A stretch of DNA of 64,000 nucleotides from Meconema thalassinum (GCA_946902985.2 OX336389.2:150401099-150465098); one strand, 5' to 3'. Positions 11,004 through 22,111 are shown, counted from the first letter of the stretch. Numbers and translations: made by a program. The notes: generated from the letters alone by a model not told the origin.

Positions 11004-14000
11004 ATGACTTTAGTACCAAATACAACAAGTGAGCAAGTCGGTTTACCTTATAGGTTGAATTTAAAATCAGAAAATGATCGTTGGTTAAGATTTGAATCCT
11101 GGCCTGTAGGCTTTTTCTCAACACATAAACTTTCAGAAGCAGGTTTTTTTACTTGAACCGAGAAGATATGTTGCGTTGTGTTTTTTGTCGTGTTTAACTT
11201 TCACACTGGGAAGAAGGGGATGATCCCTTTAGAGACCATTTGCGATGGTCTCCTCATTGTCCTTACATGCTTGGAAAACAAGTGGGTAACATACCAGCGT
11301 ATCCATTTTACCGAACCACAAGGCCATTGGCTACTACATACGTTGCTGATTCGCAAATAAATAATAATGATGATGTATTACCAGCCAACGGTAGTGTCGA
11401 TATATGTGGTCCATATGCCATAGACAGTGTTGAATTGGCATGTGCTTTTGAAAAATTTCGAGTTTGCAAGACTAAAGCACTAGCAAACCTGGTGTATTTT
11501 TGGAAATACACGGAAAGACAGAATTAGTTTTTGCTGCTCTCCATTACTTCATATTAGCTCATTTATTTATAATTCCTTTCCGCATACACAAACATCGAAC
11601 CATTACCTTCTGTTTGCCCCGTGCATTTATTGATTTATCTTGTAATTTTGTTTCAGAAGCACATATTCTGCTGAGCCAGCTCGCAGCGCCTCATCGCCGA
11701 ACTCCGAACTTCCATTGCCTCAAGTGACGAAGACTTCGTCTTCAATCCGCCAGGCGCCGCATTCTTCGTCAGCCGACTACTCTGCGAAGAAACTTTACTT
11801 TCATCAAATATTTTGTTATGTTTATCATGCTTGTATAACTTCTTTTGTTTCTCTCCTCTATCCCCTCTCTTCCCTCCCCCCCCCCCCCCGCCCGCCTACT
11901 TCTGACATGTGCGTTGTCGCTCTACTTTTCGGCGCGTCACACGCTCGCTCACTTGACTCCTCGTCTCCGTGCTGAGAGAAACTGCTCTCACTCTCACTTG
12001 TGCTACAGTCGTCAAGACCTCCAGTTGGAGCCTAAATAGGGCTCGTCTCCTCTCCTCGAGAGACAAAATTTTGAATCGAACGCCATGTCCAGATCATAAC
12101 TAACGGTCGCCTGGATCGACTACACCAGAAATGAGCTTCATATTTTAATCGATTTTAATTAGCTATATGCTTTTAATACCGTTCTATAGACAGTGAGAAG
12201 TTGCTAAATGCTCGGCAATTGCAATCTTCGCGGGATTTTCGATGTCAGGCTTTGTCTATCTAAGACAGCTAATCTTGCAAATCGAAGCAGTATTTCTTTT
12301 GCATGCTAAATGAGAATGAACTCTCACACCGTGGGATTCTTATTGAACTAAATTCTGTGTATAGCAAACTTAGCTCGTTCCACTGCTGGACTTTATTTAC
12401 CCAATTCAACAGTTATGATTGTTCTGGAATGCTCCACGTCCAACGATTCATCTAAAAGTAAACCTTCTAGTATTTTCCACTCACGTATGGGAATACTTTT
12501 TCTAAGCAAGGAATTTTCCTTATGAACAGCTAATCAACACCTAATTTTTCTTCCTTCGTGGGAATTTGTCTGCTGCATTCAACTATAACCTACAAATTTT
12601 TCAACACAATAGACTCTCGCAAATCAAATGCAACTAGTTATTTTTCACCACCGCAATAACTTTCCTTTCTATAAACTTTTTGTGCTACAATAGTGAACTT
12701 TTCAACCACGTCAATAGACTATAGTGAAACCAGTGCACGTTCTACTTTTCATCCGTGCCGCGCTCGTCCGAGAATAAATAAATAAGGCCAAGAACTTTCT
12801 CCACAAAGTTCCTATTTCCTCTTCCTCAACCACTCTTTACTAACAAATGAGGTTAATCCTTAAATTTATATCTTTTCCAACGAGGCTTCGCCAAACCATA
12901 GGCGCCCTCACAACTTTTCTCCATTTATAACTTATTCACTCTGTTAAATATCAGCAGTTAGAAACTGCTTATTAATCTATTTTCTTTTCTTGCTAGTACA
13001 AGAATTGGTTATGTTCTAAGTACTAAACCTTTCATTAATCTCTTTAATCCAGGTTTCACGAAAGGGTAACTGGCCCCATTTTTTCCTCGTGATCCTGTTT
13101 AAATATAGAAGTTCTAGAAACTTCTTCTTAATTTTTCTCTTCAAGTTTCACAATAAGTGACCTGCCCTATTTGTATAAACTATTAAAGTAATTCTGCATC
13201 AATATAGGAAGTTATAGAAACTTCTATTTCATTTCTCCCTTTTTTGTTGTTACTTTCGAAGCTGTTATTTGTTCATATTTTTGAGATGCCCATCTAGGAA
13301 TTCTTAAAGTACACCCCTTGTTCTTGATTTATTATTTAACTTTAATTACGTTAATTATCTTTAAATTTTCAATTTGTTAATCTTAGCACCATTTCAAAAT
13401 CTTATGAGGATTTTAGTGCTTATAAAAGGTTCCAAACCAAAAAATTGTCAATTGCCTAGTGCAAGCTTTAAATGATTTTAGGAGGTCTGCGACCCCAATG
13501 GTTTAAAAAATCAAATTATATATGTGTTAAATTGATCACATTTTATGCATTGTTAAATAAATCCAACTATATCCTTTTGCTTTATCATTTTCTATAAAAT
13601 AACGATTAGGCAAGATCCTGTCTTCCCCTACTCTTCCTATGGGCTTAAATTTAAAAAAAATTCACAAATCAAATTAATAACGGTTCCACTATTTGTTGCA
13701 TTTGAGCAAGAACTCTTAGTCACAAACTTATTAAAGTCTCTCTTAGCTTTGATAGCTAATTCTAACTAGCTAGTAAGGCAAGCATAGCTCGCTCCGCCAG
13801 CTTCCTGCTTGTTGAGATTTTCTCTACAACTTATGGTTGGTTTTCCAAATTTAAGTTTTTCTCATTGTCTAAACTTTTAGTCGGCGCTTTGCTGAGTAAA
13901 AGCTTAGCCATTCCTAAATGCAACTATTGGTGCTCTTACCAAAATTATTCACAAGGGTATAATTGCTTCATCCCTACCATTCTTGGAAACATTCGGTCGC

Positions 14001-14959
14001 TTTTTAGAAATTCTACAATTTCAAGAATTAAAACATCACGGCCAATTCAAACTATTTGTATTCTTCAAAATATTTGTATAAAACAAACTCCTTTGAAAAG
14101 ATACATAGTAAACTCATCATTTCTTTCTTTGCCAGACCACCACCCTTCCCCATAGTAGCCGAATTTTGACTTGGAAGGGAAGGTACCACCTCCTCTCCCA
14201 CAAATAGCCCAAGCTCTAGCTGCGTTTCCTGTTAGCTGCGTTCAGGTCCCCACTCACTTTAGTGATTTCACGGACTTTGCGGTGACACTCTTCTATAAAA
14301 ATTGTTTTTGATTGGTGTTGGACTTTCGTCCTATTATCCACACTTGTTCCTCAGTCCGAAACCCACTTCCCTTTAATTCTCCCTTCATCTTCCCTTGTGG
14401 GTAAGGTTAATTCCTAGCAAAAACCTACCCAACACCCAGAGTACAGCTCTAAGAACGTTTAGAATCTTATAACAATGTTTAGCCATCAATATTAGAACAC
14501 CTTTCAAAACAGCTAAGTGAAGCTGGATTTTTATACTGGCGAAGGGGATAAAACAATATGTTTTCATTGTGGTGCTTTAAAGGATTGGCAAATGACTGAT
14601 GACCCTTTTGTGGAACACGCTCGTTGGTTACCTAACTGTAGATACATGGTGTTGAGTAAAGGTCAGGAATTTGTGAACACTATTCGTAAAGAAAACGTAA
14701 TTGCAGCTCAAGACATAAAAGTGCCTTTAGAGCTAGAACACGTGCAGCAAATACATGAGGCTCAAAAAAGAGATGTGTCTGACGAACAGATACAAAAGTG
14801 TGACCAACAATTTGTAAAATTTGTTATCAATAAGAACTAGATGTTGTATTTTTGACTTGTGGACACTTGATAGCCTGTGTCAAATGTGCATTAGAACTTA
14901 AAAATTGTGCTATATGCAGAAAAGTAGTATCTGCTACAGTTAGGGCATTTCTTGCATAA
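11004..14959 (+). pseudogene. IAP (BIR-BIR-RING), left-arm copy, broken
   Basis: Inhibitor-of-apoptosis proteins bind caspases or IAP antagonists through BIR zinc domains and act as ubiquitin ligases through a C-terminal RING. Here the start is at 11004. BIR1 shows RCVFC, WEEGDDPFRDH and SPHC (about 11165-11275). BIR2 shows ICFHCGALKDW, DDPFVEHARW and PNC (about 14545-14640). The RING (about 14823-14959) shows CKICY, CGHLIACVKCA and CAICRKVV, with a stop at 14957. Breaks: a short poly-T run at 11144-11150 before BIR1; a TAA about 30 bases after its CxxC; a ~2.9-kb insertion (about 11490-14430) between the BIRs; a second short T-run before BIR2; a lost base before the RING and a TAA inside it. 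No CARD domain is seen. Two BIRs plus RING is the usual insect and insect-virus IAP layout, and the sequence does not decide between those origins. Confidence 0.85.
11490..14430. mobile_element. ~2.9-kb insertion splitting the IAP, possibly a solo LTR
   Basis: The right-arm copy is continuous where this block sits, so it is an insertion between BIR1 and BIR2. Host-like sequence stops at about 11485-11495 (after GCACTAGCA) and resumes at about 14431 (ACACCCAGAGTACAGC). There is no long ORF. It holds a poly-C run (about 11877-11889), a CT-rich zone, a TAAATAGGG TATA-like box at about 12033, and AT-rich sequence. One large non-coding insert with a promoter-like zone fits a solo LTR, but I could not fix a target duplication. 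The boundaries are uncertain by about 10 bp. Confidence 0.5.
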
Positions 14960-15071
14960 ATAGTATAATTTATTAGCAATGCATAGTGCAAAATAGTTAT
15001 ATGCACAATATTATTACAAGCTGTTGTAGAGTGTAATTGATATGCTTTTGTTTTGTTTATAGACTACTACA

Positions 15072-15352
15072 ATGAATGTTTTGAATGCTGTGGGACAAGC
15101 ATGTGGTTTAGAGACAAAGAAGCTCAGCGAATTGCCAACGCATATTCCATTCCGGATTATCAAGATTCGGAAATTGAAAACAGCATATGGTGATCGTATA
15201 CTTTGTGTATGCGAAAATTTTGAGACATTTCTGCCTACACGGTTTAATGATATGACGGAGAGTGTTTTTGTGAAGTGACTAATGCTATGCAACCTGTACA
15301 CTTAATTTATGAAGGTTTTAAAAGCGGTAGGTGCCTTGTGCGTTTTAATTAA
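15072..15352 (+). pseudogene. Small beta-rich ORF, left-arm copy, frameshifted
   Basis: Homologous to the intact ORF at 16810-17091 (-). This copy is 281 nt from ATG to stop against 282, so one base is lost, near 15269. The frame then stops early at 15278, while the homologous tail (LIYEGFK and VRFN) continues in another frame to 15350. An acceptor-like TTTTGTTTATAG ends at 15061, 10 bp before the ATG, and is present in both copies, so the gene probably had an upstream exon. The function is not recognised; see the intact copy. Confidence 0.6.
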
Positions 15353-15604
15353 ATAAAAAACTAATGTGAAATAATAATGGAAAAAATATAAGTGATGACA
15401 ATAGACTGAAAGAAAATAAATATATTTGTATAGAATAATAATGTGTTAGTTTTTAGTATTGTCCGTAAAAATATTATGATGAAACAAAAAAGTATATAAA
15501 GTTTGTAAATAAATGCAGATGCTGTTATAATGCTGTTTTATTTCCTACAAAGTTACAATATTTAACATTGCAGAGTGTGCATGATTATGACAAAAAATGC
15601 ATAC
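15353..15604. other. Convergent 3' intergenic spacer
   Basis: AT-rich DNA between two genes that converge. AATAAA occurs just after the + strand stop (15350-15357), and further AAATAAATA signals follow near 15415. The homologous spacer is at 16530-16809 in the opposite order. It is probably the 3' UTR and polyadenylation zone of both genes. Confidence 0.45.
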
Positions 15605-16161
15605 TTAATACAAGTCTTTGCCTTTACGATAGTGTGTTATAATTTTAAAAACAAAGCTTGTTGTAGGTCTTTTTTCCACGGCGAAGAATAGGTATAAAAC
15701 GTCATTATCACTATTATAATCATAAGCAGCATGATTTTTATTGTGCTCAACATTAACCTCAACATCACTAATACCAGTTAAATATTCCTGTTCCTCTTTC
15801 TGTTCCTCTTCCTCTTCCTTTACAGTGTCCTCATGAAGAGTCTGCGTGGCTTTTGATAATGTTAAGGGTTTTTTGAACGTTGAATTATTTTCAGTAGCAG
15901 TATTGTTTTCTAGCACTCACTTTTTAGCATTTTTTTTTTTTTGGTAAGCAGCAACCGTAGTTCGTTTGGAGCACTACATTGGTGAACACTCACACTTAAA
16001 AACTTTTCATTTTTACTTTTCAGATTGCCACGACATTTTGTTGACCTCTCTTTTGAGCATCGCCAGAATATTATTCCGTTCACATACTGGCGATTATAGT
16101 TATAAGAGTAGCCTTGATAGAGTGCACGTTGCCTACCTTTGTTGGTTGTAGTAAGTTCCAT
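15605..16161 (-). pseudogene. FLYWCH-like zinc-finger protein with acidic tail, left-arm copy
   Basis: From the ATG at 16161 the product begins MELTTTNKG and holds YQGYSYNYNR, FWRC, TKC and HQC, the same Cys/His pattern as the copy at 4202. The frame is lost in a run of about 13 A on the minus strand (15929-15941). The rest, a Glu-rich stretch, an acidic Asn/Asp region and a basic end (HYRKGKDLY), reads in another frame down to 15605. Both halves are otherwise open, so the break may be one homopolymer slip, or a sequencing error. It converges with the small ORF at 15072. A FLYWCH finger with an acidic tail could be a DNA-binding regulator, but no partner is visible. Confidence 0.65.
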
Positions 16162-16239
16162 AGTAGTAACTGACCTGTCAGTACGATGTTCACACTACAA
16201 AGGTTACAACTGTTTTGCTGATGGAGAGACTTACCATAA

Positions 16240-16310
16240 GCTTATATATTGGCTTTTGTGTTGGCTTTTGTATTGGCTTTTGTATTGGCTTTTTATGGCT
16301 TATTTGACAA
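16240..16310 (-). repeat. Short minisatellite at the arm junction
   Basis: Five or so units of TATTGGCTTTTG, the reverse complement of the AAAGCCAATA minisatellite at 3164-3945. The array lies upstream of the FLYWCH start at 16161. The right arm begins directly after it, in the middle of another FLYWCH gene, so this is where the two cassettes join head to head. Confidence 0.8.
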
Positions 16311-16311
16311 G

Positions 16312-16529
16312 TTATTGTAAAAGAAGAGGAAGAGGAACAGAAAGAGGAACAGGAATATTTAACTGGTTTTAGTGATGTTGAGGATAATGTTGAGTATAAT
16401 AATAATCATGCTGCTTATGATTATAATAGTGATAATGACGTTTTTATACCTATTGTTCGCCGTGGAAAAAGATCTACAACAATCTTTGTTTTTAAAACTA
16501 TAACACATTATCGTAAGGGCAAAGACTAG
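16312..16529 (+). pseudogene. FLYWCH gene, 3' fragment (right arm)
   Basis: Only the acidic tail is left. It starts in the Glu-rich part (AAAGAAGAGGAAGAGGAACA), runs through Asn/Asp-rich sequence, and ends with the basic HYRKGKD-type end and a TAG at 16527-16529. The zinc-finger half is missing because the cassette was truncated at the junction near 16312. The order minisatellite then acidic tail on + mirrors 15605-16161. Confidence 0.75.
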
Positions 16530-16809
16530 TATTAAGTATGCATTTATTGTCATAATCATGTATACTCTGCAACGTTAATCCTAATCATGTATACTCTGCA
16601 ATGTTAAATATTGTAACTTTGTAGAAAATAAAACAGCATTGTAACTTCATTTCCATTTATTTACAAACTTTATATACATTTTTTTTCATCATAATATTTT
16701 TAAAGACAGTGCTAAAAACTTACACATTATTATTCTATACATATTTTTTTCTTTCAGTTTATTGTCATCACTTAAATTTTTCCATTATTATTTCACATTT
16801 GTTTTTTAT

Positions 16810-17091
16810 TTAATTAAAACGCACCATGCACCTACTGTTTTTAAAACCTTCATAAATTAAGTGTACATGTTGCACAGCATTAGTCACTTCATCGAAAACA
16901 CTCTCCGTCATATCATTGAACCGTGTAGGCAGAAATGTCTCAAAATTTTCGCATACACAAAGTAAACGATCACCATATGCTGTTTTCAATTTCCGAATCT
17001 TGATAATCCGGAATGGAATATGCGTTGGCAATTCGCTGAGCTTCTTTGTCTCTAAGCCACATGCTTGTCCCACAGCATTCAAAACATTCAT
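16810..17091 (-). CDS. Small beta-rich ORF, intact, 93 aa (right arm)
   Basis: A full frame from ATG at 17091 to TAA at 16810. It starts MNVLNAVGQACGLETKKL and has alternating hydrophobic and charged residues (IIKIRKLKTAYGDRLLCVC), then FLPTRF and a YEGF motif near the end. The pattern suggests a small, mostly beta fold such as an OB-like barrel. I think of repeated short ORFs in arthropod genomes with a LPxRF core, but I cannot name a function. A splice-acceptor-like sequence precedes the ATG (TTTTGTTTATAG on -), so translation may start from a spliced message. It is the only single-exon cassette gene with no visible break. It lies 112 bp downstream of the IAP stop at 17204 on the same strand. 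Confidence 0.6.
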   Translation of the reverse strand: MNVLNAVGQACGLETKKLSELPTHIPFRIIKIRKLKTAYGDRLLCVCENFETFLPTRFNDMTESVFDEVTNAVQHVHLIYEGFKNSRCMVRFN

Positions 17092-17203
17092 TGTAGTCGT
17101 CTATAAACAAAACAAAAGCATATCTATTACACTCTACAACAGCTTGTAATAATATTGTGCATATAACTATTTTGCACTATGCATTGCTAATAAATTATAC
17201 TAT

Positions 17204-18196
17204 TTATACAAGAAATGCCCTAACTGTAGCAGATACTACTTTTCAGCATATAGCACAAGTGTTAAGTGCTAATGCACATTTGACATAGGCTATCAAGTGT
17301 CCACAAGGCAAAAAATACAGCACCTATTTCTTCTTGATAACAAATTTTACATAATTGTTGGTCACACTTTTGTATCTGTTTGTCAGACACATCCCTCTTT
17401 TGAGCCTCATGCATTTGCTGCACGTGTTCTAGCTCTAAAAGCACTTTTGTGTCTTGTGCTGCAATTACGTTTTCTTTACGAATAGTGTTCACAAATACCT
17501 GACCTTTACGCAACACCATGTATCTACAGTTAGGAAAACAACGAGCGTGTTCCACAAGAGGGTCATCAGTCATTTGCAAATCCTTTGAAGCAAATCCATA
17601 ATGAAAATATATTGATTTATCCCCTTCGCCAGTATAAAAAATCCAGCTTCACTTAGCAGTTTTGAAAGGTGTTTAAATATTAATGGCCAAACATTGTTAT
17701 AAGATTCTAAACGTTTTTCAACAGAGCTGTATTCTGGGTGTGCTAGTGCTTTAGTCTTGCAAACTCCCAATTTTTCAGAAGCACATGTCAATTCAACACT
17801 GTCTATGGCATATGGACCACATATATCGACACTACCGTTGGCTGGTAGTACATCATTATTTTTATTATTTATTTGTGATTCAGCAACGTAAGTAGTAGCC
17901 AATGGCCTTGTGGTTCGGTAAAATGGACTTGTTTTCCAAGCATGTAAGGACAATGAGGAGACCATCGCAAATGGTCTCTAAAGGGATCATCCCCTTCTTC
18001 CCAGTGTGAAAGTTCAATACGACAAAAAACACAACCCACTACATCTTCTCGGTTCAAGTAAACAAACTGCTTCTGCAAGTTTATGTGTTGACAAAAAGCC
18101 TACAGTCCAGGATTCAAATGTTAACCAACGATCATTTTCTGATTTTAAATTTAACCCACGAGGTAAACCGACTTACTCACTTGTTGTATTTGGTAC
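17204..18196 (-). pseudogene. IAP (BIR-BIR-RING), right-arm copy, 3' main part
   Basis: The gene starts at 42988 (-), is interrupted after about 13 bp by the LTR array, and continues from 18196 down to the TAA at 17204. BIR1 is well kept (GCVFCRIELSHW, DDPFRDH, SPHC; about 18035-17930). BIR2 has lost both CxxC zinc ligands, each Cys (TGT) now Tyr (TAT), and the Trp of its KDW motif. The RING region starts LCKICYQEE, then a one-base shift before the CGH and changes in the last CxxC (TGCTGA). Frame shifts sit at the T-run before BIR1, the T-run before BIR2, and the RING. It lacks the 2.9-kb insertion of the left copy, so it gives the continuous order. This copy cannot encode a working IAP. Confidence 0.85.
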
Positions 18197-21100
18197 TGCC
18201 CCCGTAAATTGAATTATAGTGAGACCACGGTGGCTGTATTGGCAAATATGAATAAAGTTATGGCTGTCATAGTTGTGACGTGGATATTCATGACGTAGGC
18301 ACGGATGACGAAGACTTTATGCAAGTGGGCTGGTTGAACTGAGATTCTTGGTGACGTCATGATTTTGTTCGAGAAAGATCTGAGATTTACGACGCAGTCG
18401 CAAGGAAACGTGGAATTGTGCTGAGGAAGAAGTTACGCTATTGGAGGAGAGACTCGAACCAATGAATGATAGTTTGGAGGGAGACGGAGATTACTGAAAC
18501 TACCATATTTAATTACTTTTGGAATGCAGAATTGTGGAAATCTATTTTCAGTTATGGCATTGATTTGGAATTTTGAAGAAATTATTTTTGAGTTTTTGAA
18601 ATTTGAAAATCCGTCAAGTATAGCCAAAGTTAGAACTTCCAGTAATGACGGAGAAACAAGCTATGGAAGGGATGGATACGCCCCTTATGAAGTTGATAAA
18701 AGGCCTTGCACAGCAGAGAGAAGCTCTGATATCTCATTTTCTCGTGTCTTATAGTGGGTTTTCTGATTATCATATTGTCAGACGTCGAGTGATTCAGTGA
18801 AGCAAGTAGTCTTTAGCGTGTGGTAAAGCCCACCGCATTGAACGAGCACGGAGCAGTGCAGCAGTTCCATTTTACGGTTTTTGAAACTAGGCGAAGTTGA
18901 AACGCACACATAAACGGGTCTACAAGATAATATATCAAGAGTTAGCGACTGCCTTTAAGCTAATTCTATTGTGCATTACAGTATTAAAGTGTGTAGTAAA
19001 GTTGAACATTTTCACGATTATAATTTGGAAGATATTGGCATTTTAAGACTGCAGACAAAAGTGATTTTCTCGCCACCTGAGAAGCACTTTTATAACACCA
19101 CATTCTACGCTACGGCTGACACGTGTATTGCAACGGTGATACAGAATATTGCATTTGGTCATACAACGCTACATTCTACAATGCAACATTATAATCTGGC
19201 AGTACTTTCGACTATTATTTTAACGAAAGTGGAGATGGAAGACTAAATCTTTAATGCAATTGGGACATATATCAATGGAGTGAAATAGCAGCATGGAACT
19301 TCGCTAATCGTCTTTCTACAAAAGCGAGCATGTAGTGAACATCCAACTACACTCATGCATCGTAGTCCAACGCTGAATTATATCAAATGGCAGTGGAAAT
19401 ATTTTCATACTCTACAATTATGAACATTTCTGCGGAAATAATTGCAATAAACTTCATGGCGAATTGCTACCAGAACTTCAGGGAACTATCAAGAGAGGCC
19501 AGGGTAGACCCGGCTCACAAAGAAGAGTTTTTCCAGAAGGATGTCTATCGTCTACACGGAGCAGTGCAATTTCCGGAGGAGGAAGCAGTTCTATTCTCCG
19601 AGGGCGCTGGTTCCAGGTTCGAGTTCGGAGCACATCTTTACGTTGGTGAAATGGAACTAACAGCAGTCTTCTTTGGAAGATTTTCCTCTAGAACTTCAAT
19701 CAACAGATAAGGTAGTCGTGAACGTTTCTTGTTTTATTTGAGCCATTTAGCGATATCTGAGCAACCATTTTTCCCGTATTTTCTGTCCCATATATTTTGC
19801 CCCATATTCTTGCTTGATATTTCTGTACTCCGTACACTTTGATGATTTATGCCTTTTTCGACGATTTTTTTTGAGACATTGTTATGTCATTGGCATATTT
19901 AAATAATTTTGGATCAGTTGAGACTGATATTATATATTATTTCAGTAATTTTCATATTTTTGTAGTCACGATTTGACTGTAAAGTTAACGATTTTCTATG
20001 GCAAATTTGAATTCAGACAGCGTGTCATTTTATTAAAGTAATTCTATTCAGTAAATTACTTTGACCAATTTTCTGTCATCCTCAAGAAAGAAGAATAATT
20101 AAAAGATTTTAGAGCGTTAAAATCTATTACTGTATCGACGATCTTGGAAATACTAGTCGTTTTATGAACATGATTGCAACATTGACATTTATCGTCAGTT
20201 CTGAAATACCATTGCATTATAGACAATTTTATGAAATATAAACTTTGATTACGATTTATTGAATACACTATAGTAATGAACATTTGATAGGAGTTTTTCT
20301 CAATTCTAGATTGGAACAATAATGTTTGCATTCCACAGTCAAAATTGGATTCTATTCGATTATTTAGGCAGTTTAGATGAACTTTGATTGAAGATAGTAT
20401 TTTTATACTGCGATACTTTGAAGATATTAATCTCAATTTTGATAGACCAGGGAGGCGTGTCTAATCGTATTTGTGATTGGCAAATTTTTACTTCATATCG
20501 ATTCATGAATGAAACCCACGATGGTTAAATATAACAACAGTTTTGATACAATTAATGAATATAAGAATTTTTAAAGTGGAACTATGGATGTATAATCGTT
20601 AGTTCAGTGGACGTGTAAAAGTCGCTGATGAATAATGCCCTTGAATAAGTGAAGGAGATTCCCACAGTAATATTAATGAAGTTGAATTTATAAGTGGAGG
20701 TTTTTGTATGTATTGTGGAAGATTTTGATGCCATATATATGGAGATATATGATGAGTTCTGGGCCTATTTTGTGCAATTTTGTGCGTTTTGAGCGAGGTA
20801 TTTTTCCGCTGAGTATATTGTCCAGGTCCTTTGAAAATTAATGATGTGAAGTTGCTGTTAAAATTAACAAGAGTGTTTAAATAATTTGAGATAACGATTT
20901 TGAATGGAGGTTACCGTCACAAATAATAATAATAATAATTATTAAACCTTATTAAACCTGAATGTATAATTTAAATATAACTAACCTTCATTGGTCGATT
21001 ATATCAACACGATTTAAGTAATTATCAACCGGATAGACGTGTGGTTTAATGTATTTCTAAAATAAATAATATAAATATTGTAAATAATTATGTAAATATC

Positions 21101-22111
21101 TTTAATAATAATTTGATATGAAAGGGATTAATAGAGGCTTGTATAAATTTTTCAATTGTCGTTTGACAATGTTATAAACAATTTATAATTGTTATAAATA
21201 ATTAATGAACAATTTGTTATAAACAATTTAAAATGTTATTATACTCTAAACAACGCTAGTTAAACAATTGGATTAACAATTAAACAAGGTTTGGGATTAT
21301 TAGAGTAATCCAGTAATATTTGATTGGAGCATTTAAAAGATTTGCGTGATAATATTTGAGTTGAGTTGAGGACATTTAAAGTGTTTTGAAAAGGAGCTAG
21401 GCTCTGAGGTAACTAGCATATGCTAACGTTGGCTGGACAGGTGGGTCCATTTGACGATGCGAGCATGCAACATGGTGTAGGGTGTATCGCAGCTGGCCAG
21501 ACAACTGTATGACAGAGGCCAAGGTCACCTACATAGCAGCCTTGCAGTTATAAATAAAATGTGATGTTTATGAAAAAGGAAAACAATTGCTACATGTCTC
21601 GTCCCAACTCCCTTATCCATCCCAAGTGTATTATTATTATTACATTCTTTTGAGCTAGAAAGCTGAAATTTTGTATGCAAAGTCTACAAGTCCTACAGGA
21701 GGACATGATTATATTGACAATGGCTTCTGATCGCCACGTTTATTTTGTTGTTCAATTTTTGTTATATTATTCCTTTATGTGAAATAAATCATTGTACAGT
21801 TTAAAGTTTCTTGTTTCCGTTTTGGTTCATTTTAAATATCATGGTGGAGGTTATTGTGAGGGCATACTTTAAGTGATCCAGTTGGCAACCCAGACCCGAG
21901 ATTAATTTGAATAGGTAAGTAAAGGTAAGTATGAACCCCCGTATATTTTGGTGTGTTCCACAATATGTTCTTGTTAACTACTGTGCTCTAATCTCGATAG
22001 TATCTGTCAGTGCCATTTTCATTGATGTAGCTGTGCCGGTGCGATTGATTATTGGCAATCCGATTGAGGGGGCGGATATCTGACAGCCTACTATCCGGGT
22101 TAACGGGGACA
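18197..22111 (+). repeat. LTR 1 (5' LTR), 3915 bp
   Basis: Begins TGCCCCCGTAA and ends GGGGACA. A TATA-like TTATAAATAAA at about 21549 and an AATAAA at about 21783 suggest that U3 makes up some 3.4 kb of the LTR, with a short R and U5. Short ORFs inside it (18971-19246, 19387-19710, 20056-20436 on -) show no known motif. Their repetition in LTR 2 and 3 only reflects LTR identity. LTR 1 lacks a 16-bp segment, present in LTR 2 and 3 at about 30887 and 41321, and has several private differences from both. Confidence 0.9.

Larger units (their letters stand above)
7955..16310 (+). repeat. IAP cassette, left arm of a large inverted repeat
   Basis: Order on +: AGTAGGGGAGTGGTGGT edge, ~119-bp satellite, 5' region, three-exon small ORF, IAP with a ~2.9-kb insertion, 93-codon-type ORF, FLYWCH gene (on -), minisatellite. 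The same order appears on the opposite strand from about 16312 to 51690 once the inserted LTR array and DNA transposon are set aside. Net arm length is about 5.2-5.4 kb on each side. I see no transposase, polymerase or integrase belonging to the cassette itself. It could be a non-autonomous mobile element, a virus-derived block, or an inverted segmental duplication of a host gene cluster. Confidence 0.75.

Noticed and set aside
18971..19710. ORFs of 91 and 107 codons present three times in the window (also at 29388 and 39820)
   Set aside because: They lie in U3 of three near-identical LTRs. Repetition follows from LTR copying, and there is no motif or codon evidence.
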